From NCBI RefSeq assembly GCF_020740795.1, contig NC_067282.1, positions 133,233,132 through 133,297,131 of the forward strand: a DNA stretch of 64,000 nt, read 5' to 3'. Below are positions 36,541 to 48,869 of the stretch, piece after piece (within the stretch, counting starts at the first letter, position 1; each line of letters begins with the position of its first letter). The position numbers were made by a program, and so were the translations under genes. Source of the stretch: Apus apus. Taxonomy: Eukaryota > Chordata > Aves > Apodiformes > Apodidae. Below the pieces are notes generated by a model. It was not told where the DNA came from. It was given only the letters and a program-made list of their open reading frames with translations, and made no database searches.

Positions 36541-38331
36541 TTGCTGCCTTGGAGTCTTTCCAGGGACTTTAGCATGAGCAGGTTGGGCCCCAGGGCATTT
36601 GAAATTAGTATTAGAGCTTTAGCCAAAACTTGTTCTTATAACTCCTGTGTAAAAATGATGTATCTTCAAAGCTGTTCTGGAGACGTATGTATACAGCCCC
36701 AACCCTGCCAATCCCTGTACTGTAAAATCCTAGATGATTACTGCTCTCCCTGGAGACTGACTTGGATTTGTGCTCTCCAAGTGTGTAAACACTGACTGTT
36801 GGGGTGCACCTTGCCACTGCAAACAGAGCCACAGACCCACAAAGTACAGCAGCTTGACTCCCAGTAAAATAGGTGCAGATCAAGGTGTCACAGAGCTGGG
36901 CCCAGGACTGCTCCCTGGAAAAGGTTCTGCACAAAAGTCCTTCAGATGGAGTCCATGCAAAGCAGCGGTTTCCAGATAGGACAGTCCCTGTACTTTCTTA
37001 ATTAGTCAATTTTTGATCAGTTATTTTTGAAGGCTGTTCTCTGCCAGACTGTTACCGCCCTTTCTTTCCTCTATCCTCTTTCCTCCCAAAGAATGACCAC
37101 GGTGCCTGTGAAAGCAAACAAAGCACAGGACAGGTTTGGCAGGACGTTTCAAAAGGAAAATATTCCCTCTCCGTCTGAGTGGTTATGAATAATGATCTCT
37201 GCAGCACATTTAGTTCAGACTTCAAAGCCTTTGTCACTGAGGTTGTGTCAGAGCTGATTTGAAACACAGACCTGACATAAGTGAAAGAACTCGCAGGAAA
37301 TACAATTCTTGCCCAGAACAGATTGTCAGAGTACCTATGACCACCTGGGTTAAGCTGCTCTTTATAAATTATTAGTTTTCTTTTTTTAACATCCTCTCCT
37401 GGCTTTCTATCTCTCATTCCTCTTCCACAGGGAAGCATGGCTCTTAATGCTGCCTGCGACAAAGACAAAGGGTGCAAAGCTGCTGAACATCTTCAGAAAT
37501 GGTCCCTCTGCAGCTTGATTGCCATCTATGGCAGGATCCCTGCCTGGCACAGCTCTCCTAGGCACCACTGTCCTGGAGCAATGACCCTGCCACTGCCTTT
37601 CCACAAGCTGCAGCAGATTTGCCTGCCTATCGAGCTGCGTTTGATGAAGATCAGAGTCAAACACAAGGCTAGATGAAATCTGCTCGACTCATTGCTGTAC
37701 CCCACCCTCTGTAAAGCACTCAGCCTCTCACCCTTCTCCCTCCTCACAAGAAGAGAGCTCTTGTGGTTAAGCCTTTGCTAAACCAAGATGCAATCTGCTC
37801 AGATGCCAGGGTGATGAACATGAAACAAAAAGCACATGAAAGCAACCACCCAGCAGTCCTGCCACAGCTGGATGGAGCCCAGTTGTTGTTAGTCTAACTA
37901 CCTGGGCATGACGTTGCCCTTTCCAAACTGGCAATGTATGCTCCTTCTCTGAGCCAAATACAGACACCTCTATCCACTTGAAAAAAAACCCCACAACCCA
38001 ACAAGCAAAACCCCACAGGTAGACACTGCAGAAAGTTGGTGCAGAACATTCTGGAATCCACCTTGCTCCCAGAAAAACAGGAAGCATTCCTAAATCTTCT
38101 TTCCTTTTTATTTTGGCCACAGACTGGTGGCATGTTGTCCAGATTTAACTCTGCACCCACTTTCTGATGGAGAGGTGGCCAAGCACACACAGCGTGAGCA
38201 CCCCAGGGCTGCTGAGCATGGTCAGCATCCACCTCGCAGAATGGCAAAAGCCCATGGGCTCCTTGTTCAACTTCACTGCATATCTGCTCTTTGGCAAAGC
38301 CTTGTAGTCTTTGCTCTACTGCACCTGCTTT

Positions 38332-39030
38332 TCATAGAATCATAGAACCATTCAGGTTGGAAGAGACCCTTGGGGTCACCAGGTCCAACTATCATCCCTA
38401 CTCTGCAAAGTTCTCCCGTAAACCATATCCACCAACCCCACATCCAAATGACCCTTAAACACATCCAGGGATGGTGACTCCACCACCTCCCTGGGCAGCC
38501 TATTCCAGTGTCTGACAACCCTTTCAGTGAAAAAAATTTTCCTAATGTCCAGTCTAAACCTCCCCTGTTGCAGCTTGAAGCCCTTCCCTCTTGTTCTGTC
38601 ACTAATTACCTGTGAGAAGAGACCAGCACCAGCCTCTACCTTTCAGGTAGTTGTAGAGACTGATGAGATCTCCCCTCAGCCTCCTCCTTCTAAAACTAAC
38701 CATTCCCAGCTCCTTCAAGTGTTCTTCATAAGATTTATTCTCTAGGCCCTTCACCAGCTTCTTCGCCCTCCTCTGTACTTGCTCCAGCACCTCGATATCT
38801 CTCTTGAATCGAGGTGCCCAAAACTGGACACAACACTCCAGGTGTGGCCTCACCAGTGCTGACTGCAGGGGGACAATCACCCCTCTACTTCTGCTGGTCA
38901 CACTATTTCTAACACAAGCCAGGATGCCATTGGCTTTCTTGGCCACCTGGGCACCCTGCTGGCTCATGTTCAGCCCCTTGTCAGTTAGAATCCCCAGGTC
39001 CTTTTCTGCCAGACACTTTCCAGCCTGTTG
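38332..39030 (-). mobile_element. CR1 LINE fragment with ORF2 C-terminal remnant
   Basis: The octamer end TCATAGAATCATAGAACC is at 38332. The minus strand encodes the CR1 C-terminal block ([20 protein letters not shown]) in an open frame from about 39096 to 38602. The element fades near 39030 and is followed by a TG repeat. It is of the same 3' type as the copies at 3374 and 44061. Confidence 0.94.
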
Positions 39031-39044
39031 CATTGTTGTGATTG

Positions 39045-39066
39045 TGCTTGTGTGTGTGTGTGCATA
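39045..39066. repeat. Short (TG)n tract beside a CR1 end
   Basis: TGTGCTTGTGTGTGTGTGTG follows the faded 5' end of the CR1 copy on its left. Confidence 0.85.
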
Positions 39067-40192
39067 TATTGGTGACCTATAGTAATTGTGCAGCAATTTC
39101 AGTACTTCCAGGCTCTAGCAGAAATGCCTCAAATCAGGGTAATTAAAAGAAAAACCAAAAACCAGAGAGCAGAGAACAACAGACAGCCTCCAAAATTTTA
39201 ACAGGGGTTTTGCTGGATTTCTGTAGAGGTGGAAATGAGGTTTGATTTTCCCAGGAACTGCTGAGGCTGAACTCCACATTTGACTGAGTGGCTGTCTTGG
39301 ACAAGGGGTGTGGACCCAGATTTTGGAAAAATGCGCCGAGTTTGCGTGTGCCTGTTTTTGGATGCCACAACCTGCTTTTGCAAAGGCACTGAGTTGTTTG
39401 TTTGATCTCAGTAGGAGTTCTGTGTGCATAATACTCATGTAAATAAGGCTGCGGGTATCTGAAGTCAGGCAGCCCAAAACACAGGCGCCCCAAATATGTA
39501 AACTCAGCTCAAAAATCTCTCTGCATTTCACTGTCCCATGTTGGTAATGCTGCAACTCTGAAACATTCCTTGAATGGACCCTGGGAAGAGAGTTAAGGGC
39601 TCATTTAGCAGGACACAAAGCAATCCCAGTCAGTGACACCCACTATACTATTGACAGGAAAACAAGGATCAAAAGAACTGGATTTTACTTCTGACTCTCC
39701 TTGCCCATCCTGTGTCCCTGAACACAGTCATTTCTCTGCGGTCCCAGTTGTCCACAACAAAAGCACTTCTCTAGAAGTGCTACAAGCCATTCTTCATGTT
39801 TGCAAAACCCAGGAGAGGGCAAATCATGTTTATTGTTCAGTGGCCGAGGGGAATGTTTTTGGGACAAGTGCTGCTTGAAGGCAGCAGATTTTTTTCCCCT
39901 AGCAAAATGAAGAAAGAAGTTCAAATATTTCTTATTGTCTTGAAATGTTATACATGATTAATCATCTTGGTGTATACATCTAGTATACATGGTGTAGTCA
40001 GCTTACTCCTGTTGTTTCATACTGTCCTTTTATAAATTTAGGTCAATTTTAGAAGTAAGATTTCCATCCTGATGGGAAAAGTCTGAAAGTTTCCATTTGA
40101 CGTTTCTGGAACAAATAATTTTCTAGGCTGCCAGACTAAAGGTTTTCAATACTATAAATTTCAATCCCTTTCTCTCTCTCTCTTTTTTTTTG

Positions 40193-40223
<31 letters not shown>

Positions 40224-40823
40224 AGCTGGATCTACTTGCTTCATTTGCCCTGAACTTGCAGTTCTTGTTGGTCCATCTGAAATGCCATTTTCCCAGCAAA
40301 TACAGTCTTCACAAAAATAGTTCATCCAGACAAAGCCAGGTTGAGGATTTTAGTCTCATCTAGTTTGTTACTGATTTGCAAACTGGCTGGCAGCCTGTAG
40401 CCTGGTAGCCAAGTTGCCAAATTGTTCTTTATTTCTATTGAATGAACTTCTAGGAACTCCAGTGAGTAAGCAGGGCCCTGTTTTATTAGGCATCACACAT
40501 CCATGTAAATCCAAGCTTACCCCTGCTGCAATGAGCATATTTCTACCAAGTAATGAAATAAGCTGGAACAAAAAGGTATTTGTGGGCTGCAAGTAAACTA
40601 GAAGCTTCTGCTGCAAAGATAATTGAGAGAGTATGTGCCTTGTCCAAGGGCCTTGAAAGCAACAGGAGCTTAAGGGTGAGAGACTGGGAGGTAACGAGAA
40701 CTGTGTTTGGATGCTGGCTTGGCATTCTGTTCATGGGAAACAGGCAGCAAGAATGCTGGGGAGCTTCTATTCAGACTTCCAGTAGGGATCTCTTCCCTGC
40801 CTTCTGAGTGGTGTTACTCTTCC
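39067..40823. other. Gene-free segment between CR1 copies
   Basis: Unique sequence with the TC/TTTTG tract. A frame at 39115-39555 (minus, 146 codons) has no recognised motif. Confidence 0.45.
40169..40223. repeat. (TC)n followed by (TTTTG)n tract
   Basis: A short CT-dinucleotide run passes into T9 and then GTTTT repeats ending TTTTAG. It resembles a splice acceptor, but no open or recognisable exon follows. Confidence 0.85.
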
Positions 40824-41332
40824 CTTCGAGTGCTGTGTCCAGTTCTGGTGTACCCAACAAAAGAAGGACATGGAGCTGTTGGAGTGAGTCTGGAGGAGGC
40901 CACAGAGATGATCAGAGGCCTGGAGCTATGGATCCAGGCTGAGACAGCTGGGGTTGTTCAGCTTGGAGAAGAGGAGGCTCAAGGAAGACCTCATAGCAGC
41001 CTTCCAGTACCTGAAGGGGCCTAAAGGAAATCTGGGGAGGGGCTTTTTACAAGGGCACAAGGACAAGGAGGGAACAGTTTTAAACTGGAAGAGGGTAGAT
41101 TTAGGTATGACATTTGAAATAAATTCTTCACTATAAGGGTGGTGAGACACTGGAACTTTTTCCCAGGGAAGTTGTGGTTGTCCCATCCCTGGAAGTGTTC
41201 AAGGCCTGGTTGAATGGGGCTTTGAGCAACCTGGTCTAGTGGGGGTTGTCCCTGCCCATAGCAGGGAGTTGAGACTAAATGATCTTTGAGATCCCTTCCA
41301 ACCCAAACAATTCTATGTTCTGTGATTCTGTG
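40824..41332 (+). mobile_element. CR1 LINE fragment, 3' end
   Basis: It begins at CTTCGAGTGCTGTGTCCAG in the ORF2 tail and ends with ATTCTATGTTCTGTGATTCT at 41332. An in-frame TGA interrupts the remnant at the GTTGGAGTGAGTCTGG segment, so the copy is dead. It is the first of three plus-strand CR1 copies within 3.7 kb. Confidence 0.93.
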
Positions 41333-42835
41333 AGTGTCTCACTGGTATTGGTGCTAGGAAAGATTGGACATCAAAATGCAATTAATTAAATGTCCCTTTT
41401 GTAGATTCCTTTCTGTTGTGCTTCCAAAGCAGAAAAAAAGTGAGCAGCAGTGGTGGTGATGGGGAATTTTCAAGAGGATTTTTTGGGGCCAGTTCAAGGC
41501 AGGAGCTTGCAGTGTGCGGGTTGGAAAGTCTGGGTGCTGGGCAGCCCAGCTGCTCCCTGGGGGCAGCCACACTGCACTGTAGGCAGCAGGCACCCAGGCA
41601 GCATGCCTGGGCTGCTCCAAGGCCTGGTGGAAACCCACCTCACACCTTCTAAGATGCCACCAAAGTCAAAGCAACGCTGCAGACCTGTCTCACTGTGGCA
41701 AACTCACTTTTTTTTGTGACAGAAACAAGATCATGAGAAACTTTCCATGGGGGGTGCCATTGGCATGCAGGTCTCCCCAGGCCCTAGGCAGAGTGGCTGG
41801 GAGAGCCTGGCTCTGCAGTGCACACAAGGAAGGAAAGAGCTGATGGACCTGTTTGGGCAGGCTGTGAGACAAAGAGTGCTTCTGAGTACCTCAGCTGCAC
41901 TGATGCCCTCGCTCAGCCAGGGTGGGATGCCTCCTCTTGCCTCCTCGAGCCTCTGAAGCAGGGGGCTCTGCTTGGCAGGGGAGAGGAGCCTGGCATGCCA
42001 CAGCCCTCTTGTGAAGAACAAAACTGCTGGCCATGTCCAGGAGAACATTCCCCTTGCCCCAGCCCTGCTCAGCTCCTGCTCCACCTGAGGTCCAAAAATG
42101 CAGCCAAAGGCAGGAGGGAGAAGAGACAGCCTCAGGCACAGCAGCCCCTTGTGGGTACAGAGCTGTTTCTGGCATGGCTTCTCCTCCAAGGAGAGGGAGC
42201 CCACCCCAGAGAGGGTGTATCAGGCTCCCAGGGCAAGGCCTGCTGCTAAGAATGGTTTCAGAGGTTGCAACATGGAGCTGGGCTATGAGGAAGCTGAGAT
42301 TACCAGGGCATGTCCTCTTCTGCCCCACCATGCAGTCAGTTTCCCTCCAGGCACTGTGTGAGAAAGTGAGTGTGAATTTAATTGCTGTGGTGGCACAACA
42401 TCCAGATGTTTTGAATACTTGTGTACATTCCTCCTTGTTTGTGATGTGGTTAGGGTTGCTGGCAGCAAGGTGGGGAGCATTCTACTTTGTGTCAGAGGAG
42501 AGAAAGTGATAACCTGGTGTGATAGACAGGTGTCCGCTGCTGGCCAGAGCCACTACTGCTGCTGCCAGCAGTGCTGGGTGGATGTGTGTTGGAGTTGGGG
42601 AAGCACAGGACACCAGAGGCCCCTTGGCAAGGTGGTGACAGTCTGGTACAGGCACAGCAGCTCAGGGATGAAGGCTGCTGGGCTTAGCCCTTGGCTGGGG
42701 CCTGAAGGTGGAGGTGCACAAACTGCTAGCAAAGGCTTCTGCCCTGCTTCTCTCCACTTCATCACAGCCATGGCTCTGGAACAAATATGCATATTTCCTC
42801 TTGAACAAAACCTGACTTCAGTCAGGACACTGGAT
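41333..42835. other. GC-richer spacer between CR1 copies
   Basis: CA/GG-rich unique sequence has few stop codons, so frames of 140-165 codons open on both strands (41731-42204 minus, 41818-42249 plus, 42033-42509 plus). They overlap heavily, lack splice sites that fit, and show no motif. CpGs are few, so it is not a CpG island. Confidence 0.4.
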
Positions 42836-43579
42836 ACATGGGCTGGGGCACTCCCAAGCACAAATACAGGCTGGGTAGAGAACTTACTGAGAAGAGCTCT
42901 GAGGAGAGGGACTTGAGCATGTTGGTTGATGAGAAGCTCAACATGAGCCAGCAACATGCACTTGCAGCTCAGAAAGCAAACTGTGTCCTGGGCTGCATCA
43001 AAAGAAGTGTGGCCAGCAGGTCAAACGAGGTGATTCTCCCCCTCTGCTCTTGTGAGACCCCACCTGGAGTGCTGTGTCCAGTTCTGGGCTCCCCAGTGTA
43101 AGAAGGACACAGAGCTGTTGGAGGGAGTCTGGAGGAGGGCCACGAAGATGATCAGAGGGCTGGAGCACCTCTGCTATGAAGACAGGCTGAGAGAGTTGGG
43201 GCTGTTCAGCCTGGAGAAGAGGAGGCTCAAGGGAGACCTTATAGCAACCTTCCAGTACCTGAAGGGGCTACAGGAAAGCTGGGGAGGGGCTTTTACAAGG
43301 GGATGTAGTGATAGGCCAAGGGGTAATGGTTTTAAGCTGAAAGAGGGTAGATTTAGATTAAACATTAAGAAGAAATTCTTCACTGTGAGGGTGATGAGAC
43401 ACTGAAACAGGTTGCCCAGAGAAGCTGTGGCTGCCCCATCACTGGCAGTGTTCAGGGCCAGGTTGGATGGGGCTTTGGGCAATCTGGTCTTGTGGGAGGT
43501 ATCTCTGCCCATGGCAGGGGGTTTGGAACTAGATGATCTTTGAGGTGCCTTGCAGCCCAGACCATTCTATGATTCTGTG
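42836..43579 (+). mobile_element. CR1 LINE fragment with frameshifted ORF2 tail
   Basis: The copy enters ORF2 at the HKYRLGRE region, reads [20 protein letters not shown], and is frameshifted by a small deletion near 43048-43055, where the bases encoding SALV are lost. It re-enters as [18 protein letters not shown]. The 3' end has ATTCTATGATTCTGTG at 43579. Confidence 0.94.
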
Positions 43580-44060
43580 CGGATCTCCTACGGGTCCTGG
43601 ATGCAGAGCTTGAGCTAAATTTTGTCCCTCTGGACTCACCTCCCAGTTGACCTTGCCAATGCATCCCACTCCCTTTTCAGTCCCTCACAGTTCACACCCA
43701 GCCCATGGCCCCATGCCACTGGAATTACTGCCTCTAGTTAGACCCCAAGAGCAAGAACTTCCAGTCCTGCAGTTCAGCTACTGGTAAATGAAACTCCAGT
43801 GAAGTCCTGCAGTATGGGGACAGGGTGGCTGCAGGAGCCAGCGTGTGCTCTGCAAAGGTGTGTGTGGGTGTGCAGGGCAGGGCCGAGCACTGCCCAGCGT
43901 TACAGATTGAGTGCATGATTCAAAATTGCTACTGCTTGAAATATTTTCTTCAATTTCTTACAGAGGGTTATGCATGCACTCTTGCTTTGTCTGGACCATA
44001 CATCCCAAGACACAGCTCAGATTGCAGATGAAGCACCTCTTCTGGCTCAGGATGTGCCTT

Positions 44061-44516
44061 TGAGGTGCTGGAGTGGGTCCAGAGGAGAGCAATGAGGCTG
44101 GTGAAGGGACTAGAGGGAAAGTCTTGTGAGAAGAGGATGGGGGACCTGCGGTTGTTTAGCCTGGAGGAGACTCCGGGGGGACCTTATCACTCTCTACAAC
44201 TAGCAGAAGGGAGGTTGTAGTCAGGTGGGGGCTGGGCTCTTTTTTCAGGCAACTAGCAACAGGACAAGAGGGCATGGCCTGAAGCTGCTCCAGGGGAGGT
44301 TTACATTGGATATTAGGAAGTACTTGCTCATGGAGAGGGTCGTTAGACATTGGAATGGAGTTCTCAGGGAAGTGGTGGAGGCACCATCCCTGGATGTGTT
44401 CAAGGAAAGGCTGGATGTGGCACTTAGTGCCATGGTCTAGCCAATGTGGTGGTGTTAGTCATAGGCTGGACTTGATGATCTTAAAGGTTTTTTCCAACCT
44501 TGGTGATTCTGTGATT
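44061..44516 (+). mobile_element. CR1 LINE fragment, 3' end, second type
   Basis: It starts at GAGGTGCTGGAGTGGGTCCA and ends with TGGTGATTCTGTGATT. The block around CCATCCCTGGATGTGTTCAAG belongs to a different 3' type from its two left-hand neighbours, so the three adjacent copies come from separate insertions. Confidence 0.92.
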
Positions 44517-46678
44517 TGGGCCTGCATCTGCCTCAGTGTCTGGTTATAGCCTGTCACTTACTGCTTTCACTCTGGCACCACACGCTGATCATGTGCTTCT
44601 GCATGCAATGGTGGTAGTGGATGTTGTGGTTCCCATCTCAGGTCAGGTGTTTGATGAACGTCAGTCTGGTTTCATTCTTGCTGTGCCAGTTTATCCCTGA
44701 GTTACGGGACCCTGCTTCCTGGGAAGGTGCTTTGTGGAAGAACACACCAGCATTGGCAGAACACGAGTCGCTGCAGACCTAGGCTGTATTTTCTGCAACC
44801 TCCTTCTACAGACAGTGCATGCAGCTGTAACTTTCAAAAAGCTTTCTCCTTGTATCTTTCTCTCCTTGATGGAATAAATAGCCCCTGAGCATTCTTTTCT
44901 CCCTTCCTAACGCTGGGAGATCAGCTCTGAAGCCACCAGGCAGTAGTTATCCCACTAGTAGTGTTCCTCACCTTATCAGCTGAACTGGTTCCTTGAAAGC
45001 TGGTCTAAAGATCATGCTGGAGGTGTTTTTTGGTTGGTGGGGTTATTTTTATTTTTTGGGGGTTTTTTTAAGAAGAAAAAATGTTTCTGGGTTTTATATA
45101 TAGTCCAAGGGCCCACACAAAGAGAAGTTTTCTAATTGTTTCCAATGCAATGTATTTGGCAGTGAGAAAAAATGTGGGTAGGGAGCACAACACCTATTGC
45201 AATATCTTTCTCACCTCCTTGTAGGGGGAGGGAAGAGAATGAAAACAATTTGTCTTTGACAAGGGTTTGTGCTTTTCTGTAGGGCTCAGAAGAGGAGACT
45301 GAAGTTGTCGACTGTAAATGCAAGCAAAGGTCTGCACACCTACTGTGATATCTGTGCAAAGGTGCAAAAAACAGTAAGCAGCCTGCAGGGATAAATTAAA
45401 TTAATTAATGTGATATGTTCAGGGGAAGAAGCAGAGCAGAGGGAACAGGAGCCAGGGCTATTTAGTTGTGTTGTTGGCTTGGCAAAGTGATTCATTGTGT
45501 GCTTGAATAAGTCAAAACCAGGAGGTGTTGGGGTGCACAGTGGGAGAAATGCTCAGGCCAGAGGGCTGGAGGTCTCAGGATGGCGTGGCTCTGCTGCCTG
45601 CACGAGCAAGTGGTCACACTTAGGGGATTTCTGGAGGCAGCTGCCACATGAGGTTGTGGCAATGGAAGCTCTTCACATGATGCTAAACAACAAAATTGAA
45701 CCCCCCCCGAAATCCCCTCGGTATTTTTCCTGGACTTCACTACACACCAAAAGACCAGAAAGGTTCAAGGGGAGCGGGAATTGCTCAGGGGCAACTGGGG
45801 ACATTAGGAAAGTACCTGCTGCCTCTGCGAGCAGAGCAACACCCGTCTAGTTTTCAACACCCAACATCTTCCCCCAGCTCATCTTCACTGAGGCTGCAAA
45901 GATCAAAATAGTGGTGGGAGCTGGCAAGTGAATATCCTGGGGATTTCAGAGCCTGGGAATTACAGCAATCTTGTGTGGAGGTGGTTACTTCTGCGGCCAA
46001 CTCCTTACCCAAGACGAAAGGGCTGGAAGTGCGTGTCACAGTGCCAAGGAAGCAGCCAGGAGACTGTGATGTGTTTTGGATAATCAGATGTAACTTGTAC
46101 TGAAGTGAACTCCCTTTATGGCTGATTTTTATCTTGAAAAGGATGGGGCTTCTCTCTAAAGCCTACATGTAGGGTGGTCTTTCCACAGGAGAACACCAAT
46201 GGAGGGCAACAGTGTTGTCTGTGTAGCCGGGTTGCTGCCTGGTGAGTAAAGGGGCAACGCCTGGGAAAGATGGACCAGGGGAACTGACTGAGGCTTCTTG
46301 TGCCAACCATGGGAGTGCTCTGTGCTTCTGCTGGGCCTTTGGTTTTTCCTCTGCCCCAGTCTTGTTCCTCTCCCTAGCCACTAAAGGCAGAAGAGCTGGA
46401 CAGAAGAGCTATGAGTTCTGAAGCAGACCTGTGGGTTTTGTTGGCTGCTCTAAGATGGTGGTGAAGAATAGTTGCCAGGGGGGTGTGTGAAAGGGAGAAA
46501 ATAAATGGTTAAGGCTGCACTTGAAAGCCTTGGAGAGCTGTGATCATAGGAGCTCTTTTGAAGACCATCAGCCAGCTGCCTACATCTGCTCAGATAGCAG
46601 GACAGCCCCTGGCTTTGCCCCTGGGGCACTGTGCCATGCCCCAGGAATTCAGTTTTCTAGCCTGGTTTTCTTGAAGGT
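44517..46678. other. Gene-free segment left of the LTR
   Basis: Unique sequence with a C8 run at 45702. Nothing recognisable was seen. Confidence 0.45.
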
Positions 46679-47270
46679 TGTCCTGGTTTTGCTGGGGCAG
46701 AACTCTAAAATAATATTTTCTGTTTATAGAAATAGCAGTTTTGAGAGACTGAGGAATCCAATTCTGTGGCAACAAAAGAGAGAAAATGGTGAGCAGGTTT
46801 CTGTAATGGACAAGGTTGAGGGTAGTTTTGAACCATGAAGTGGGCTGGGAGGGGCAAAGACCAGGGCAGCTGACCCAAGCTGGCCAATCCAAGTATTCAT
46901 GCCATAAATGTCACCCTCACTATACATTGGGAAGTCTGGAGGGGTTTCTACCATGGCTGCCTTCCCAAGTGGGTGCCATCTGTCTTGTCAGTTGTCCCAC
47001 ACGAGGCCTCCTCCTCTGCTCTCTGTGACTGTCACGTTCTCCCTGGAGCTGTGGTGCTGGCAGTGTGGGCATCCAGCCTTCCCTGCTGGAAGCACACACC
47101 TACCAACTGCTGACTGGAGCTGAGTATAACTTTGTTTCCTATATTAGCACTGGGGTTAATATTAGCTCATGATTATTATTCTATTAAATCTCTTTTCACT
47201 TCAACCCACCGGTCTCCTTTCCTTTTCCCCATTCCCCCTCCCAGGTGGTGTCAGGTGATAGAGCAACTGT
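46679..47270 (+). mobile_element. Decayed endogenous-retrovirus LTR (solo, bird ERVL-like)
   Basis: It starts TGTCCTGGTTTTGCTGGGGC and has a T/A-rich TATTATTCTATTAAA region followed by TTCAACCCACCGGTCTC near its end. This is the layout of a common bird LTR family whose 3' part holds the polyadenylation region. No internal gag, pol or env sequence and no second LTR is visible, so it is probably a solo LTR. The right end is degenerate and I could not find a clear target-site duplication. The family assignment is from memory and tentative. Confidence 0.6.
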
Positions 47271-48110
47271 CCAAACTGCAACAGAAGTGAATTGTTGTGG
47301 AGCTGTGCTGGGTAGGGATGGGTGGTTACATGGCAGAAAACACAAAGAAAATGGTAGTGTGGAGCTCAGTGGGAAGCAGATGGCTACAGCGAGCTGGCCC
47401 AAGAGGAGATCTAGCTGGGCTGCTGTCTCTCCATTGTTTTAAACAGACTGAAGTCTTCTCTTTCTTGGGATGCATGTTCCCACTGTCCATCTTGCAGTAG
47501 CATTGCTGTTTGCACAGTTGGGTGGTGAGTCAGACTGTGGAGCTGAGGTGGCTGAAAACCAGACTCTTCTTTCTGTCCAGGTGATTTTCACCTATATCAG
47601 TTCTCAGGGTGACTGCCAAAGGGCTGATGCTGGCACCAAGAGGCTGGTGGGAACACCAAGGGATCTGGGTTTACCAGACTAACACTTGTGTCTGAAGATG
47701 TGAGAGAGAGACTCCTTGCTGTCAATTAAGGGAGCCAGGTTGTGCTGGCTGCTCCAGAGTACTGGTCACAGGAGTTGTCAGAGCTGAGGAGCTGGTTCGC
47801 TCTCTTATTTTTGTCCTTTTTTTCCCCTTGTTATCCTCAGCTGCAGCTGTGTGCACCTCTTGTTCTGCAGCTGCTCCTGGCAGCCCTGTGTTGTCTCCTG
47901 CTGGTTTGCAACAACTTGTGCTTGCTGGTGGGCTGACACCTCTTCTTTCCCACACAAGCACATCCATTCCTGTATCCAGGTGGATTTACCATGATACGTT
48001 TTCAGTTTGGTTACATGTTAAGACACTCAATTTTCACAGATGCAGAAGGTGGCCTAAACACTCTGAGGCAGTTCCTGTGTTCATGGACCATGATTTACAT
48101 TAAATTCTGA

Positions 48111-48220
48111 TTGGGTTTTGGTTTTTTTTTGTTGTGTTTTTTTTTTTAATTTATTTATATTATTTTATTTTATTTTATTTTTGTTGTTTTTGGGTTTTTT
48201 GTTTGTTTGTTTGTTTTCAG
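48111..48220. repeat. T-rich low-complexity tract
   Basis: About 110 bp of T runs mixed with GTTT, ATTT and TATTTTAT words, including TTTTATTTTATTTTATTTTT and GTTTGTTTGTTTG. Confidence 0.9.
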
Positions 48221-48849
48221 AAATTGTAAGATTCAAATTACAACCAAATAGTTAGTCTTGACTGGTCATGTTATTACCACAACAGCTGAGGTAATCAGTG
48301 GAGCTGGAGGTAGCACCTTGTGGTTCAAGTCCTAGTGGAGGACAGGGGCACATGTCTCCTCTGAGGCATGAACTCCTTGGGGAAGCTGGGCTTAGTAACA
48401 TACCATATTACTGGCCCTCAGCCACAGCACAAGACCTTTGACAATTTTGTTCTTCCTAGGGATGCTGGCAGCACTGCTGTGAAACAGGAAGTAAAAGAGC
48501 AACAGGCAACAGGACAGATAGTTTGAGGATTGGGTACTGCTAACTCACTGCATACAAACCCCATGTGGCTGGAACCCACAAGAGGCATCTGAAACAGTAA
48601 GTATCAAAGTGGAAAAAGTAGGAATGAACTGGAGACAGAAAATGCTTGTTTTCTGACTGCTTGGCTGACTCTTGAAGAAGTGAATCAATTGTTTTTCCCC
48701 TTGGCTTTTCTGCCAGTCAGCTTTTGGCTCTAACGAGCCCACTACAAATAACCTCGCACCCATCTCCGACAGGTGGAGAGAGCAGGATCTCTCTGCCCTC
48801 CTCTCTGCAGCAGCAGCAGCTACAGCTGCTCAGCAGAGCCTCACGACAC

Positions 48850-48869
48850 TTCTTTTTTTTTTTTTTTTT
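48850..48869. repeat. Poly(T) run
   Basis: An uninterrupted T tract near a small CAG run (48808-48820). On the minus strand it gives the poly-Lys segment of a long but unsupported frame. Confidence 0.85.

Larger units (their letters stand above)
23831..38331. other. Gene-free segment with scattered relics
   Basis: Apart from the MIR-like, old-LINE, CTCF-like, purine-rich and CpG-bearing items listed separately, I see no supported gene. The longest frames (25347-25901, 33466-33978, 36160-36795) lack splice context, family motifs or both. Confidence 0.45.

Noticed and set aside
36160..36795. 211-codon plus-strand ORF
   Set aside because: It opens within a purine-rich low-complexity stretch and becomes featureless downstream, with no family motif or splice context.
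41731..42509. Overlapping 140-165-codon ORFs on both strands
   Set aside because: The frames are mutually exclusive in a GC-rich spacer with few stops, and no motif appears in any frame.
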